Assembly: GCA_017528205.1 (NCBI GenBank)
Contig: JAFXPE010000031.1
Location: 1 to 64,000, forward strand
Source of the DNA: Alphaproteobacteria bacterium
GTDB lineage: Bacteria > Pseudomonadota > Alphaproteobacteria > RF32 > CAG-239
DNA: 64,000 nucleotides
Reading direction: 5' to 3'
In this document: in pieces, positions 8,114 through 17,566 of the stretch
Layout: every line of letters starts with the position of its first letter
Numbering within the stretch: the first letter of the stretch is position 1
Translations under genes and position numbers: made by a program
Notes under the pieces: generated by a model
Told to the model about the DNA's origin: nothing
Databases searched by the model: none
What the model saw: only the letters and a program-made list of their open reading frames with translations

Positions 8114-9165
8114 TGGTTGAGATGCCGGATATAACACCGCGTAATAACAATTATTTATTGGGCCAAGACGAGGCCCAAGAAGTGTTTTTGCGCGCTTATC
8201 AAACCGGCACGATGCACCACGCTTGGATATTGGGCGGAATACAGGGTATCGGCAAGGCAACGCTGGCGTTTAGAATCGCGCGTTTTTTGTTGAGTGCCGA
8301 TGCAAAGCAAAAAGATAAATATACGTCGTTGAATGTGGCCGAAAATACACCGATTTTTCAGCAAGTGGCCGGAGGTTCGCATCCGGATTTGATGGTGGTG
8401 GAACGAGATTATACCGATACCGACCGCAAAAAAATCATCAGCGCCATTAAACACGGCGAAGTTATGGACGAACACGAACTTGCAAGTTTGAAAAAGTCGG
8501 CCTTTATTCGAGTTGACGACGTGCGTAAAGTGAGTGAGTTTTTGGCTAAAACGTCGTTTAATGACGGTTGGCGGGTGGTGATTATCGACAGCGCCGACGA
8601 TATGAATAAAAATGCGGCCAACGCGCTGCTGAAAATATTGGAAGAACCGCCGGCACGCACGATATTGTTGCTCATCAGCCATAATCCGGGGCTTTTGTTG
8701 CCGACCATTCGCTCGCGGTGTGCAAAGTTACCGATACATCCGTTAAAAGAAAACGAGGTGGCGAGTTTGTTGCGTCGCTATCGCAGCAATTTGACCGAGC
8801 CGATGATTGCCAAACTGGCGGAAATGAGCGGCGGCAGTATCGGTAAAGCAATTTTATATGCCGATATGGATGCGGCGGGGATTTACGATAAATTGTGTGC
8901 GATTTTGTGTGCAAGGCAGAATTATGCCATGAGCGCGGTGTTGGATTTTGCTTCCGAAATGGCGAAAGATAACGACAAATTCAACGTGCTGCAGGAACTT
9001 TTGCTCAAATTTATCAAAGATAACATGAGCAGTTGCCGTGATGCGGAGGCTTTGTACGCTTGTTGGAACGAAACGCGCCGTCGTTTTGCCGATTGCACGA
9101 ATATTAATATGGATAAGCGCTTTATGCTGATTGGTTTACTGACGGATATTTGCAAGGTGATTTAA
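8113..9165 (+). CDS. holB: DNA polymerase III delta' subunit
   Basis: A 350-residue clamp-loader subunit. Visible are a P-loop-like GGIQGIGKATLA (about 40-52), the sensor region around VVIIDSADDMNKNAANALLKILEEPP and the SRC motif (RSRCAKL) of clamp-loader AAA+ proteins. It opens and loads the beta sliding clamp together with delta and tau/gamma. It overlaps both neighbours by TAATG junctions, showing translational coupling with tmk and tatD. In many alphaproteobacteria metG lies between holB and tatD; it is absent here. Confidence 0.92.
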   Translation: MVEMPDITPRNNNYLLGQDEAQEVFLRAYQTGTMHHAWILGGIQGIGKATLAFRIARFLLSADAKQKDKYTSLNVAENTPIFQQVAGGSHPDLMVVERDYTDTDRKKIISAIKHGEVMDEHELASLKKSAFIRVDDVRKVSEFLAKTSFNDGWRVVIIDSADDMNKNAANALLKILEEPPARTILLLISHNPGLLLPTIRSRCAKLPIHPLKENEVASLLRRYRSNLTEPMIAKLAEMSGGSIGKAILYADMDAAGIYDKLCAILCARQNYAMSAVLDFASEMAKDNDKFNVLQELLLKFIKDNMSSCRDAEALYACWNETRRRFADCTNINMDKRFMLIGLLTDICKVI

Positions 9166-9947
9166 TGTTTACGGACAGTCATTGTCATATAAATTCCGAA
9201 GATTTTGCCGCCGACCGTGAGGAGGTGGTTGTCAGAGCGCGCGAGATGAAGGTGGAATATTTGCTCGACGTCAGCGATGACGTGGAAAAAACGCCGGAAA
9301 TTATCGATTTTTGCCGCCATCATGAAAAAATATACACCACTTCCGGTTTGCATCCGGAGTTGGCGGATAAATATGCCGAATTTAAGGCGGAGATGATTTT
9401 GGAACACATCAAATCGCCTTATGTGGTGGGAATCGGTGAATGCGGGCTGGACTATTATTATAATGCCGACATTAAAGCCGCGCAGCTCAAAGTGTTTCAG
9501 GCGCATATTGAAGCGGCGCAAGAAAGTGGATTGCCGCTGATTGTGCATAGTCGCGACGCCGATGAAGATATGATGCGCTTGCTGACGAAAAATTATAAAA
9601 TTAAGCCTTTTAGGGGCGAGTTGCATTGTTTTTCTTCCGGCGAAAAATTGTGTCGAGCGGCGCTTGACATCGGCTTTTATATTTCGGCTTCCGGCATTAT
9701 TACTTTCAAAAAAAGCGAAGAATTGCGGCAAATATTTGCTAAAGTGCCGAATGAACGTCTGTTGATTGAAACCGACGCGCCGTTTTTGGCGCCGACACCG
9801 CATCGGGGCAAGCGCAACGAGCCGGCGTATGTGGTTAATACGGCGCAGGTTTTGGCCGAGGTTAAGGGGATTGATATTGAGCAATTGGCTGAAATTACGA
9901 CGGAAAATTTTTTCCGGCTGTTTAATAAGGTGAGGCGAGATGAATAA
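9165..9947 (+). CDS. TatD family deoxyribonuclease/metal-dependent hydrolase
   Basis: A 260-residue TIM-barrel hydrolase of the amidohydrolase fold. Metal ligands are seen in DSHCH (H6 and H8), GECGLDYYY, the HSRDADED strand, and the late ETDAPFLAP motif. TatD enzymes have 3'-5' exonuclease activity linked to DNA repair and quality control. The ATG at 9165, overlapping the holB stop and preceded by AAGGTGA, is the right start. It overlaps the next gene by 8 bp. Confidence 0.92.
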   Translation: MFTDSHCHINSEDFAADREEVVVRAREMKVEYLLDVSDDVEKTPEIIDFCRHHEKIYTTSGLHPELADKYAEFKAEMILEHIKSPYVVGIGECGLDYYYNADIKAAQLKVFQAHIEAAQESGLPLIVHSRDADEDMMRLLTKNYKIKPFRGELHCFSSGEKLCRAALDIGFYISASGIITFKKSEELRQIFAKVPNERLLIETDAPFLAPTPHRGKRNEPAYVVNTAQVLAEVKGIDIEQLAEITTENFFRLFNKVRRDE

Positions 9948-10725
9948 GATTATCATTTTAGGCAGCGGGGCGGCTCCGGGAGTGCCGACGATTTCCGACG
10001 GTTGGGGCGGTTGCAACCCGCAGAATCCCAAAAATCGGCGCGGTCGTGCCGGAGTTTATGTTGAAATAGACGGCACAAAAATCTTAATCGATACTTCGGC
10101 CGATATCCGTAACCAAATGATTCAAAACAATATTCGCACGGCAGACGCGGTGTTATATACGCATGCACACGCCGACCATATTATGGGAATTGACGATTTA
10201 CGCGCTTTAACTTATCATACGCATCAGGGCTTGAATATTTACGGCGAAGCTTCGCATATTGCGGAAATTCGGCATCGTTTTGATTATGTGTTTGCGGATA
10301 CGCCGGCAAAGGATAGTACCGCGCGGCCTCGGCTTATTTCCAACATAGTGGAATACGGTAAAGAATTTACGGTGGGCAAGATTAAAATTATGCCGCTGGC
10401 GTTTGCCGGACATCCGGTGCCAACAACGGGATATGCCTTAAATGACGGCGAAATGGTTTTGGTTCCGGATTATAAAGTTATACCGGCAGAAACGTTGGCC
10501 TATTTGCAAAAAATTGATGTTAATGTTTTGATTATGCCCTTGACGACCATTAAAACAAATCTGTATCATGCCGGTATGGATATCGATATGGATTATATTC
10601 GCCAAATCGGCCCGAAAAGAGTGTATTTTACGCACTTGGGGCCGTATTGCGATTATGATGATGTTAAACAAAAAACGCCGCAAAATATTGAGCCGGCGTA
10701 TGACGGGTTGACAATAGAATTTTAA
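9940..10725 (+). CDS. MBL-fold metallohydrolase, PhnP-like
   Basis: A 261-residue metallo-beta-lactamase-fold protein with the zinc motif HAHADH (75-80), an N-terminal LGSGAAPGVP strand and later metal ligands in FAGHPVP and FTHLGP. The overall pattern is that of PhnP-type phosphodiesterases, which cleave cyclic phosphate esters. No phn genes are present, and in alphaproteobacteria this protein usually follows tatD, as here, so its cellular role is probably general nucleotide or phosphate-ester processing. The start overlaps tatD. Confidence 0.85.
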   Translation: MNKIIILGSGAAPGVPTISDGWGGCNPQNPKNRRGRAGVYVEIDGTKILIDTSADIRNQMIQNNIRTADAVLYTHAHADHIMGIDDLRALTYHTHQGLNIYGEASHIAEIRHRFDYVFADTPAKDSTARPRLISNIVEYGKEFTVGKIKIMPLAFAGHPVPTTGYALNDGEMVLVPDYKVIPAETLAYLQKIDVNVLIMPLTTIKTNLYHAGMDIDMDYIRQIGPKRVYFTHLGPYCDYDDVKQKTPQNIEPAYDGLTIEF

Positions 10726-10735
10726 GGAGAAGAAA

Positions 10736-11620
10736 ATGCTTTGTATATATCATATTGCGGATCACGATGGCAAAGGTTCGGCGGCTATTGTCAAATCTAA
10801 GTTTCCGGAAACGGAGCTGATGGGATTGAATCACGATATGGAAATTCCGTATGAAGAAATCGAAAAGCACGACAAAATTGTGATATGCGATATTGCTCTG
10901 CCGGTTAAATATATGTTTGAGCTGAACAAAAAGGCCGATTTAACTTGGATAGACCACCATATTTCGGTGATTAAAGAATATGACGAGCTGATGCAAAGCG
11001 GCGATTATGAGTCGATAAAAGGCAAGCGCGAAGTGGGCACGGCGGCGTTGGTGCTGACGTGGCAATATTTTTATCCGGAAAAGGAATTGCCGGAAGGTCT
11101 GCGTTTGCTCGGCTTAAACGATATCTACGATTTGCGCGACCGGCGGGTGCGTCCGTTTGAATATGCGGTGCAAACTTTCGGGGTAAACCGTCCGACCGAT
11201 AAAATTTGGACACAGATTATCAATAATGAAATCAATATCAAAGAAATGGTAGAGAAGGGTAACGCTATTTTGTCGTGGGTGCGGCATCGCAACTATCGCT
11301 TGGTGCGCGGAATGGCTTTTGAAAGCGAATATAACGGATTGAAGTGCATTTGTTCCAATATGGCGCAAGGACAGTCGGAATTTTTTGATTCGCTGGACAA
11401 TATTCGGGATTTTGATTTTATGGTCAATTTCTTTATGAACAAGAAAAATCGCTGGAATTTAACGTTTTATACTTATAAAAACGATGTCGACGTTTCTAAA
11501 ATTGCAGCAGAGTTCGGCGGTGGCGGTCATGCCAAAGCGGCAGGTGCTTCGTCGTTGAAAGAGTTGCCGGAGTTTTTATTAAACGGAAATCCGTGGAGCA
11601 AGCCGCTCGGCGATAAATAA
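10736..11620 (+). CDS. DHH-family phosphoesterase (NrnB/oligoribonuclease-like)
   Basis: A 294-residue predicted phosphodiesterase. It has the DHH motif proper (D73-H74-H75 in WIDHH), an N-terminal metal motif (ADHDGKGSA, D9 and D11) and the C-terminal DHHA1 glycine motif GGGGHAKAAG near residue 267. Relatives degrade short oligoribonucleotides or pAp/cyclic dinucleotides. It lies 10 bp after the MBL gene with an AAGGAG site and ends the operon that begins at 3846. Substrate cannot be told from the sequence. Confidence 0.85.
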   Translation: MLCIYHIADHDGKGSAAIVKSKFPETELMGLNHDMEIPYEEIEKHDKIVICDIALPVKYMFELNKKADLTWIDHHISVIKEYDELMQSGDYESIKGKREVGTAALVLTWQYFYPEKELPEGLRLLGLNDIYDLRDRRVRPFEYAVQTFGVNRPTDKIWTQIINNEINIKEMVEKGNAILSWVRHRNYRLVRGMAFESEYNGLKCICSNMAQGQSEFFDSLDNIRDFDFMVNFFMNKKNRWNLTFYTYKNDVDVSKIAAEFGGGGHAKAAGASSLKELPEFLLNGNPWSKPLGDK

Positions 11621-12130
11621 AAGAATTATTTTGGCACGATATGCCCGATATTTTTCCGGTAATTTAACGGATTAAAGAGTTGGATAAAAGTCCGGATAGA
11701 TATTTGGCCAAGCTGCGCGAAAATCCGATGCAACAGTATTTTGATTTTAAGAAAAATAAAAAATTTGAAAAATGGTCGTTGTAGGAAAAATGCTGCAACA
11801 CGCGAGGAAAGTCTTAAGTTATGGAAAGAAAATTCCGAATTGATAAACAAAATGTCAATATTTAAATCCGAAAATGATAAGTCGAAACAAAAAATTGCGG
11901 TAGTTTCTAAGATTAAGGTAATGTCATTGGTTAAGTCGTTTAAAAAGGTTAAAGAAAATTGGCTGTATAAAAGGGTTGAAACCGAGCGCTATATTAAAAC
12001 TTACGTTTGCGGAATTTGTGTGCGTAAGCGGTCGGTAAATGTTTGCGGCTATGTTGATGCCGGTTTGCAGAAATTGGAAAAACGGCTGAAAAAGTGTATT
12101 ATAGAAAATAAATGGAGGTCGAATAGTAAA
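11621..12130 (+). pseudogene. Decayed coding stretch, possibly a glycosyltransferase remnant
   Basis: This 510-bp interval has protein-like text broken by stops. From 11623 one frame reads ELFWHDMPDIFPVI then TAA at 11665; the same frame continues as RIKELDKSPDRYLAKLRENP and ends at a TAG near 11784. That phrase resembles the C-terminal end of some family 10 glycosyltransferases. A second frame (11741-12130) stays open and rich in Lys, runs in frame into the next gene and contains a Cys-containing stretch near 12000. I read this as the ruin of one or two genes, not a functional product. Confidence 0.4.
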
Positions 12131-12547
12131 ATGAAAAAAGTTTTTGTTTCCGGATGTTTTGATGTGTTGCACAGCGGGCATATCCGCTTTTTTGAAGAGG
12201 CTTCGCAATACGGCGATTTATATGTATCTGTCGGTTCTGATAAAACCGTTGAGGAGCTGAAACATCGTAAAACATTATATAATGAAGATGAGCGATTGTA
12301 TATGGTTTCGGCTGTTCGCTACGTTACCGAAGCGTTTGTGGCCAAAGGTAGCGGAAAGCTCGATTTTGCCGAAGAAATCAAACAGATTAAGCCGGATATT
12401 TTCTTTGTTAATTCCGATGGTGACAGCGCCGAAAAGCGTGCATTTATCGAAGGATTGGGTATTCGCTATGTGGTCAGCAACCGCATTCCAAAAGATTTAT
12501 TGCCTGTGCGTTCCAGCACCTCTATTCGTGCCGAGTTGAAGAAATAG
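12131..12547 (+). CDS. Cytidylyltransferase-like nucleotidyltransferase
   Basis: A 138-residue protein with the nucleotidyltransferase signature GCFDVLHSGH (H14-x-G-H17) and the late RSSTSIR motif, as in TagD, RfaE and ADP-heptose-type transferases, which activate a phosphorylated sugar or alcohol with CTP or ATP. The start at 12131 is chosen because GGAGG at 12114-12118 precedes it and the HxGH strand begins at once; an upstream in-frame extension to 11741 has no homology. Loss of neighbouring glycan genes may have left it orphaned. The exact substrate is unknown. Confidence 0.8.
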   Translation: MKKVFVSGCFDVLHSGHIRFFEEASQYGDLYVSVGSDKTVEELKHRKTLYNEDERLYMVSAVRYVTEAFVAKGSGKLDFAEEIKQIKPDIFFVNSDGDSAEKRAFIEGLGIRYVVSNRIPKDLLPVRSSTSIRAELKK

Positions 12548-12558
12548 TGCGCTTGTTA

Positions 12559-13041
12559 TTACTTAGCCAGCGCTTTAATTTTAATGTGTTGTTCGATTAT
12601 TTGGCGGATTTCGGCCTCATCTCGCGGCGACAATAGTCCGTAGAGAGGAATGGAAAAGGCGGTAAATCCCGGATTGTGCTTTTGTAGCCAACTGTATTTA
12701 TAATCGAGGTTATCGCGCGGCAACAAAACAATGATTTTCCGTTTTTTTAAACAACAATAAATTTCGCGTTCTTCGGCGGCCACAATATCTGCCCATTTCA
12801 GCGGTGCGCTGTGGTCGATTTTGATGCTTTCATCGGTGATTATCGCCATTTTTTGCGGATAAAGATATTTATAAGCCCATACCAACCACGAAAAAACAAC
12901 TGCGCCGATGATGACGTACATTTGTTTATAAAACATAATCTGTGGGCAAAACAGACAGGATAAAACAAGCAAAGTCAACACAATGTTGAATATAAACCAA
13001 GTATTAAACCATTTGAAATTATAGTAAATAATCTTTTGCAT
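12559..13041 (-). CDS. Membrane protein with PH-like C-terminal domain
   Basis: A 160-residue protein with two hydrophobic segments near the N-terminus (about 12-35 and 40-60) followed by a cytosolic region (MAIITDESIKID, then alternating strands and a final helix) resembling the PH-like folds found behind paired membrane helices. The ATG at 13041 is preferred because AAGGAG lies 7 bp upstream; earlier ATGs overlap that site. It converges with the cytidylyltransferase gene, only 11 bp away. Function unknown. Confidence 0.6.
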   Translation of the reverse strand: MQKIIYYNFKWFNTWFIFNIVLTLLVLSCLFCPQIMFYKQMYVIIGAVVFSWLVWAYKYLYPQKMAIITDESIKIDHSAPLKWADIVAAEEREIYCCLKKRKIIVLLPRDNLDYKYSWLQKHNPGFTAFSIPLYGLLSPRDEAEIRQIIEQHIKIKALAK

Positions 13042-13149
13042 GGGCATTCTCCTTTGATTTTTCATATAATAACACTTGCAAGCAGCTATAAGTCAAGATT
13101 TTTTTCAAGCCGACGGTTAAAAAAATATTACTTTTTTTGCTGAAAATAC

Positions 13150-13178
13150 TTGAAAATAAAATAAAAAAAATGTATACT
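13150..13178 (+). promoter_or_regulatory. rpoBC promoter
   Basis: TTGAAA (13150-13155), a 17-bp spacer and TATACT (13173-13178) form a near-consensus promoter about 190 bp upstream of rpoB, in a region otherwise free of genes. Confidence 0.75.
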
Positions 13179-13184
13179 TCCGCC

Positions 13185-13360
13185 AGTTTAAATGTGTGTG
13201 TAAAAAAAACGCCGTTTTATTATTTGGCGAATAAGGCTGAGAGGGCGGAAGTGCCAAGGGTTCGGCCTTGTTCTTTTGAACAGTTTAACAGGTTTAACCT
13301 TCTGTTGACGGGATTGATGTTTATTCAAAAGAATTGTCGCAGAATCAATATTTTAGAAGG
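13185..13360 (+). promoter_or_regulatory. Structured rpoB leader
   Basis: The untranslated leader can form three consecutive hairpins: CAAGG/CCTTG (13255-13270), TGTTC/GAACA (13269-13282) and AACAG/CTGTT (13287-13306). None has a downstream T-tract, so they are not plain terminators. In most bacteria rpoB lies downstream of the autoregulated L10 leader; this leader may be a replacement control element or a remnant of it. A 75-codon open frame across this stretch does not look like a real protein. Confidence 0.4.
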
Positions 13361-13369
13361 ATGAAATAC

Positions 13370-16300
13370 ATGAGTGAATCTTATACGGGCAAAAAGCGTG
13401 TAAGAAAAAATTTCGGCCGAATCGACGCAGTGATGGATATGCCGAATTTAATTGATGTGCAAACCGGTTCCTATTCCAGCTTTATCAACAATGTTGATGT
13501 GAACGGAGACCATTGTGAATTCGGTTTGGAAGAGGTGTTCAAATCTATTTTCCCAATCAGCGATTTTGCCGGAAACGGCGAATTGGAGTTTGTCGGATAT
13601 GTTTTGGATAAGCCGAAATATGACGAAGAAGAATGTATCCGCCGTGATATGACTTATGCCGCGCCGATTAAGGCTACTTTGCGTTTGGTGGTGTTTGATG
13701 TCGATGAAGCGACCGGCACCAAATCCATTCACGATGTGAAAGAACAGGAAGTTTATATGGGCGACATTCCGTTGATGACGGAAAAAGGTACGTTTATTTT
13801 TAACGGCACGGAACGTGTGGTTGTTTCGCAAATGCACCGTTCTCCGGGCGTGTTCTTTGACAGCGACGGCGGAAAAACGGTTTCTTCCGGCAAAAAGTTG
13901 TTCTCGGCGCGGATTATCCCGTATCGCGGCTCTTGGCTCGATTTTGAGTTTGATGCCAAAGATTTGATTTATGCCCGTATCGACAGACGTCGTAAATTGC
14001 CGGTAACTTCCATTTTTTATTCTTTATATTCTAAAGAAACAGAAGAAAAAATGGCAGAATTAGCCAAAGAAGGCAAGGAAATGCCGCTCGAAGAAATTAA
14101 GGGTATGGATAAAGAAGAAATCCTTAATTATTTCTATGAAATCGAAACTTATTTAGCTGATAAAAAAGCTTGGAAAATGAAGTTTGAACCGAGCCGTATG
14201 AAGGGTGTTAAGTTTGATTTTGCATTGGTTAACGCCTCTACCGGTGAAGAAGTTTTGGAAGCCGGCAAGAAGTTGACTCCGAGAAGCGCACAAAAATTGG
14301 CCGATGAGGGTTTGGAATATTTTAAAGTCAGCAAAGAACAAATGTACGGCAAATTCTTGGCTAAAAATATCGTAATTGCCAAGACCGGAGAAGTTTTGGC
14401 CGAAGCCGGCGATGAAATCAATGAAGAGCTGATGGATAAATTGGCCGAAAATAAAATTAAAGAAATTGACACTTTATATATAGACGGTTTGAATGTCGGT
14501 CCGTATATTCGTAACACCTTGGCGGCAGATAAAAACTCTAATCGTCAGGAGGCTTTGTTTGATATTTATCGTGTTATGAGACCTGGCGAACCGGCAACTT
14601 TGGAAGCGGCCGATGCTTCGTTCAAGCAACAATTCTTTGATTCCGAGCGCTATGATTTGTCGGCGGTCGGTCGCGTGAAGATGAATGCATCTTTGGATAT
14701 TCCGTTCAGCGAAGCTCCGGATACATTGCGCATTTTACGCAAAAAAGATATTTTGATGATTGTGAAAAAATTGGTGGAAATTCGTGACGGTCGCGGTCAG
14801 GTTGACGATATCGACCACTTGGGCAACCGTCGTGTTCGCTCGGTGGGCGAGTTGATGGAAAACCAATATCGCATGGGCTTGCTCAGAATGGAACGCGCAA
14901 TCAAAGAAAAGATGAGTGCCGAAGTTTTGAATAATGTTAAACCGCAAGATTTAATCAACGCTAAGCCGATTGCTTCGGTTATTCGTGAGTTCTTCGGTTC
15001 TTCGCAGTTATCACAATTTATGGATCAAAACAACCCGCTGTCGGAAATTACGCACAAGCGTCGTTTGTCAGCCTTAGGCCCGGGCGGCTTGAGCCGTGAC
15101 CGTGCCGGCTTTGAAGTCCGCGACGTGCATCCGACACACTACGGACGTATCTGCCCGATTGAATCTCCGGAAGGTCCGAACATCGGTTTGATTAACTCTT
15201 TATCTACATACGCGCGCGTGAACAAATACGGCTTTATCGAATGCCCGTATCGCAAAGTGGTTAACGGCGTGGTTACCGATGAAGTGGTTTATTTGTCCGC
15301 CGATGACGAAGGCAAGGTGGTTATCGCCGAAGCCAATGCTAAAGTTAAGGAAGACGGTCATTTTGAAAACGACTTGATTACTTGTCGCCGCGGCGGTGAA
15401 GTAGAATTTGACAAGCCGGAAGACATTAACTTTATTGACGTTTCGCCGAAACAGTTAGTGTCGGTGGCTGCGGCCTTGATTCCGTTCTTGGAAAACGATG
15501 ACGCTAACCGTGCGTTGATGGGCTCAAACATGCAACGTCAAGGTGTGCCGTTGCTTCGTTCCGAGGCACCGCTGGTAGGTACCGGTATTGAAGCTACGGT
15601 GGCTAAAGATTCCGGTGCTACTTTGGTGGCTAAATATGACGGTGTGGTTGATGCGGTTGACGCTAATCGTATCGTTATTCGTACCGACGGTGATGAAGTT
15701 CGCGACGCCGGTGTGGAAATTTATAAGCTTTCCAAATTCCGTCGTTCCAACCAAAATACTTGCATTAACCAAGTACCGTTGGTAAAGGTTGGTGACCACA
15801 TTAAAAAGGGTGATATTATCGCTGATGGTCCGTGCACCAATTTGGGTGAGTTGGCTTTGGGTAAAAACCTGTTGGTGGCATTTATGCCGTGGAACGGTTT
15901 GAACTACGAAGATGCTATTTTGCTTTCGGAACGTATTTCCCGCGATGATGTTTTGACTTCTTTGCATATTGAAGAATTTGAGGTTATGGCTCGCGATACC
16001 AAACTCGGTCAGGAAGAAATTACCCGCGATATTCCGAATGTGGGTGAAGATGCGTTACGCAACTTGGATGAAGCCGGTATCGTTTATGTGGGTGCTCACG
16101 TTAAGGCCGGTGACATTTTGGTGGGTAAGGTTACGCCGAAGGGCGAATCTCCGGTAACGCCGGAAGAAAAACTTTTGCGCGCCATTTTCGGTGAAAAAGC
16201 CAGCGATGTTCGCGATACTTCGCTTCGTGCTCAGCCGGGTGTTGACGGTATTGTGGTAGATGTTCGCATTTTCTCGCGTCGCGGTGTAGAAAAAGATGAA

Positions 16301-17548
16301 CGTGCTTTGGCTATCGAACAGGAAGAAATTTCTGCTTTGGCTAAGGACCGCGATGACGAAATGGCAATTATTCGCCGCAACTACCAAGCCAGATTAGAAA
16401 AGATGCTGGTGGGACAGACTGTTGTCGATGCTCCGAAAGGCTTTAAGAAAAACGAAAAAATTACGGCGGAAAAATTGGCCGAATTTCCGGTTGCCAAATG
16501 GAAGGAAATTGTGGTTAAAAACGAAGACATTATGGGCAGAATAGAGGAATTTAACGCTGCGTTTGATGCGCGTATGGCCGATATTAAAGCTCATTATGAC
16601 GACAAAGTTGCCAAAGTTCAACGCGGTGATGATTTGTTGCCGGGCGTTTTGAAGTTGGTAAAAGTGTTTATCGCAACCAAGAGAAAAATGCAAACCGGTG
16701 ATAAGATGGCCGGTCGTCACGGTAACAAAGGTACGGTTTCTCGCGTGTTGCCGCTTGCAGATATGCCGTATACCGAAGACGGAACGCCGGTTGATGTGGT
16801 GTTGAACCCGCTCGGCGTGCCTTCGCGTATGAACGTGGGACAAATTCTGGAAACTCACCTCGGATGGGCCGCCAAGGAATTGGGCGCACAATTAAACGAA
16901 ATGTGTGAACAATACAAGCGCGGTGAAAAAACAGCCGCAGAGTTGAATGAGCGCTTAAAAGAAATTTATGGCGAAAAGCAATATAAGAAAGAAGTTGCAA
17001 CTTTAACCGAAGATGAAAAGATGGAGATGATTTCCAACTTGAAGAACGGTGTACCGATGGCAACTCCGGTATTTGACGGTGCCAGCGGTGATGACATCAA
17101 TCGGATGCTGACTATGGCAGGTTTACCGACCTCCGGTCAGATAGATTTGTATGATGGTCGTACAGGCGAGAAGTTTGATCGTAAGGTTACGGTCGGCGTG
17201 ATGTATATGATTAAGTTGCACCACATTGTTGATGAAAAAATGCACGCTCGTTCGGTTGGTCCGTACGGTTTGGTTACGCAACAACCGCTTGGCGGTAAGG
17301 CTCAATTCGGCGGTCAACGTTTCGGTGAAATGGAAGTGTGGGCTTTGCAGGCATACGGCGCGGCCTATACCTTGCAAGAAATGCTCACCATTAAATCCGA
17401 TGACGTTGAAGGCAGAACCAGAGTTTATGACGCGATTGTCAACGGTGAAGACAGCTTCAACACAGGCATTCCGGAATCCTTTAACGTGTTGGTTAAGGAA
17501 ATTAAGTCCTTGTGTCTGAATGTTGAAATGATAAATGAAGATGCTTAA
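13370..17548 (+). CDS. rpoB: RNA polymerase beta subunit
   Basis: A 1392-residue core subunit of RNA polymerase. Diagnostic stretches include [16 protein letters not shown] and [13 protein letters not shown] of the rifampicin-binding fork, intact with Asp, His and Ser at the usual resistance positions, so no resistance change is seen there; also [15 protein letters not shown], the [12 protein letters not shown] catalytic lobe and the C-terminal clamp ([19 protein letters not shown]). The ATG at 13370 has AGAAGG 9 bp upstream. Unusually it is not preceded by rplJ/rplL but by a minus-strand gene. rpoC follows after 18 bp. Confidence 0.98.
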   Translation: MSESYTGKKRVRKNFGRIDAVMDMPNLIDVQTGSYSSFINNVDVNGDHCEFGLEEVFKSIFPISDFAGNGELEFVGYVLDKPKYDEEECIRRDMTYAAPIKATLRLVVFDVDEATGTKSIHDVKEQEVYMGDIPLMTEKGTFIFNGTERVVVSQMHRSPGVFFDSDGGKTVSSGKKLFSARIIPYRGSWLDFEFDAKDLIYARIDRRRKLPVTSIFYSLYSKETEEKMAELAKEGKEMPLEEIKGMDKEEILNYFYEIETYLADKKAWKMKFEPSRMKGVKFDFALVNASTGEEVLEAGKKLTPRSAQKLADEGLEYFKVSKEQMYGKFLAKNIVIAKTGEVLAEAGDEINEELMDKLAENKIKEIDTLYIDGLNVGPYIRNTLAADKNSNRQEALFDIYRVMRPGEPATLEAADASFKQQFFDSERYDLSAVGRVKMNASLDIPFSEAPDTLRILRKKDILMIVKKLVEIRDGRGQVDDIDHLGNRRVRSVGELMENQYRMGLLRMERAIKEKMSAEVLNNVKPQDLINAKPIASVIREFFGSSQLSQFMDQNNPLSEITHKRRLSALGPGGLSRDRAGFEVRDVHPTHYGRICPIESPEGPNIGLINSLSTYARVNKYGFIECPYRKVVNGVVTDEVVYLSADDEGKVVIAEANAKVKEDGHFENDLITCRRGGEVEFDKPEDINFIDVSPKQLVSVAAALIPFLENDDANRALMGSNMQRQGVPLLRSEAPLVGTGIEATVAKDSGATLVAKYDGVVDAVDANRIVIRTDGDEVRDAGVEIYKLSKFRRSNQNTCINQVPLVKVGDHIKKGDIIADGPCTNLGELALGKNLLVAFMPWNGLNYEDAILLSERISRDDVLTSLHIEEFEVMARDTKLGQEEITRDIPNVGEDALRNLDEAGIVYVGAHVKAGDILVGKVTPKGESPVTPEEKLLRAIFGEKASDVRDTSLRAQPGVDGIVVDVRIFSRRGVEKDERALAIEQEEISALAKDRDDEMAIIRRNYQARLEKMLVGQTVVDAPKGFKKNEKITAEKLAEFPVAKWKEIVVKNEDIMGRIEEFNAAFDARMADIKAHYDDKVAKVQRGDDLLPGVLKLVKVFIATKRKMQTGDKMAGRHGNKGTVSRVLPLADMPYTEDGTPVDVVLNPLGVPSRMNVGQILETHLGWAAKELGAQLNEMCEQYKRGEKTAAELNERLKEIYGEKQYKKEVATLTEDEKMEMISNLKNGVPMATPVFDGASGDDINRMLTMAGLPTSGQIDLYDGRTGEKFDRKVTVGVMYMIKLHHIVDEKMHARSVGPYGLVTQQPLGGKAQFGGQRFGEMEVWALQAYGAAYTLQEMLTIKSDDVEGRTRVYDAIVNGEDSFNTGIPESFNVLVKEIKSLCLNVEMINEDA

Positions 17549-17566
17549 TTCGGGGAGTTTTAGAGA

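Noticed and set aside
11741..12130. N-terminal extension of the cytidylyltransferase
   Set aside because: The extra 130 residues show no homology, the HxGH strand begins right after the ATG at 12131, and GGAGG precedes that ATG.
13137..13364. 75-codon open frame before rpoB
   Set aside because: It covers the -35/-10 promoter and the hairpin leader, has no ribosome-binding site and no protein-like composition.
14992..15180. Possible rifampicin-resistance changes in rpoB
   Set aside because: The cluster I region ([25 protein letters not shown]) has the sensitive residues at all usual positions.
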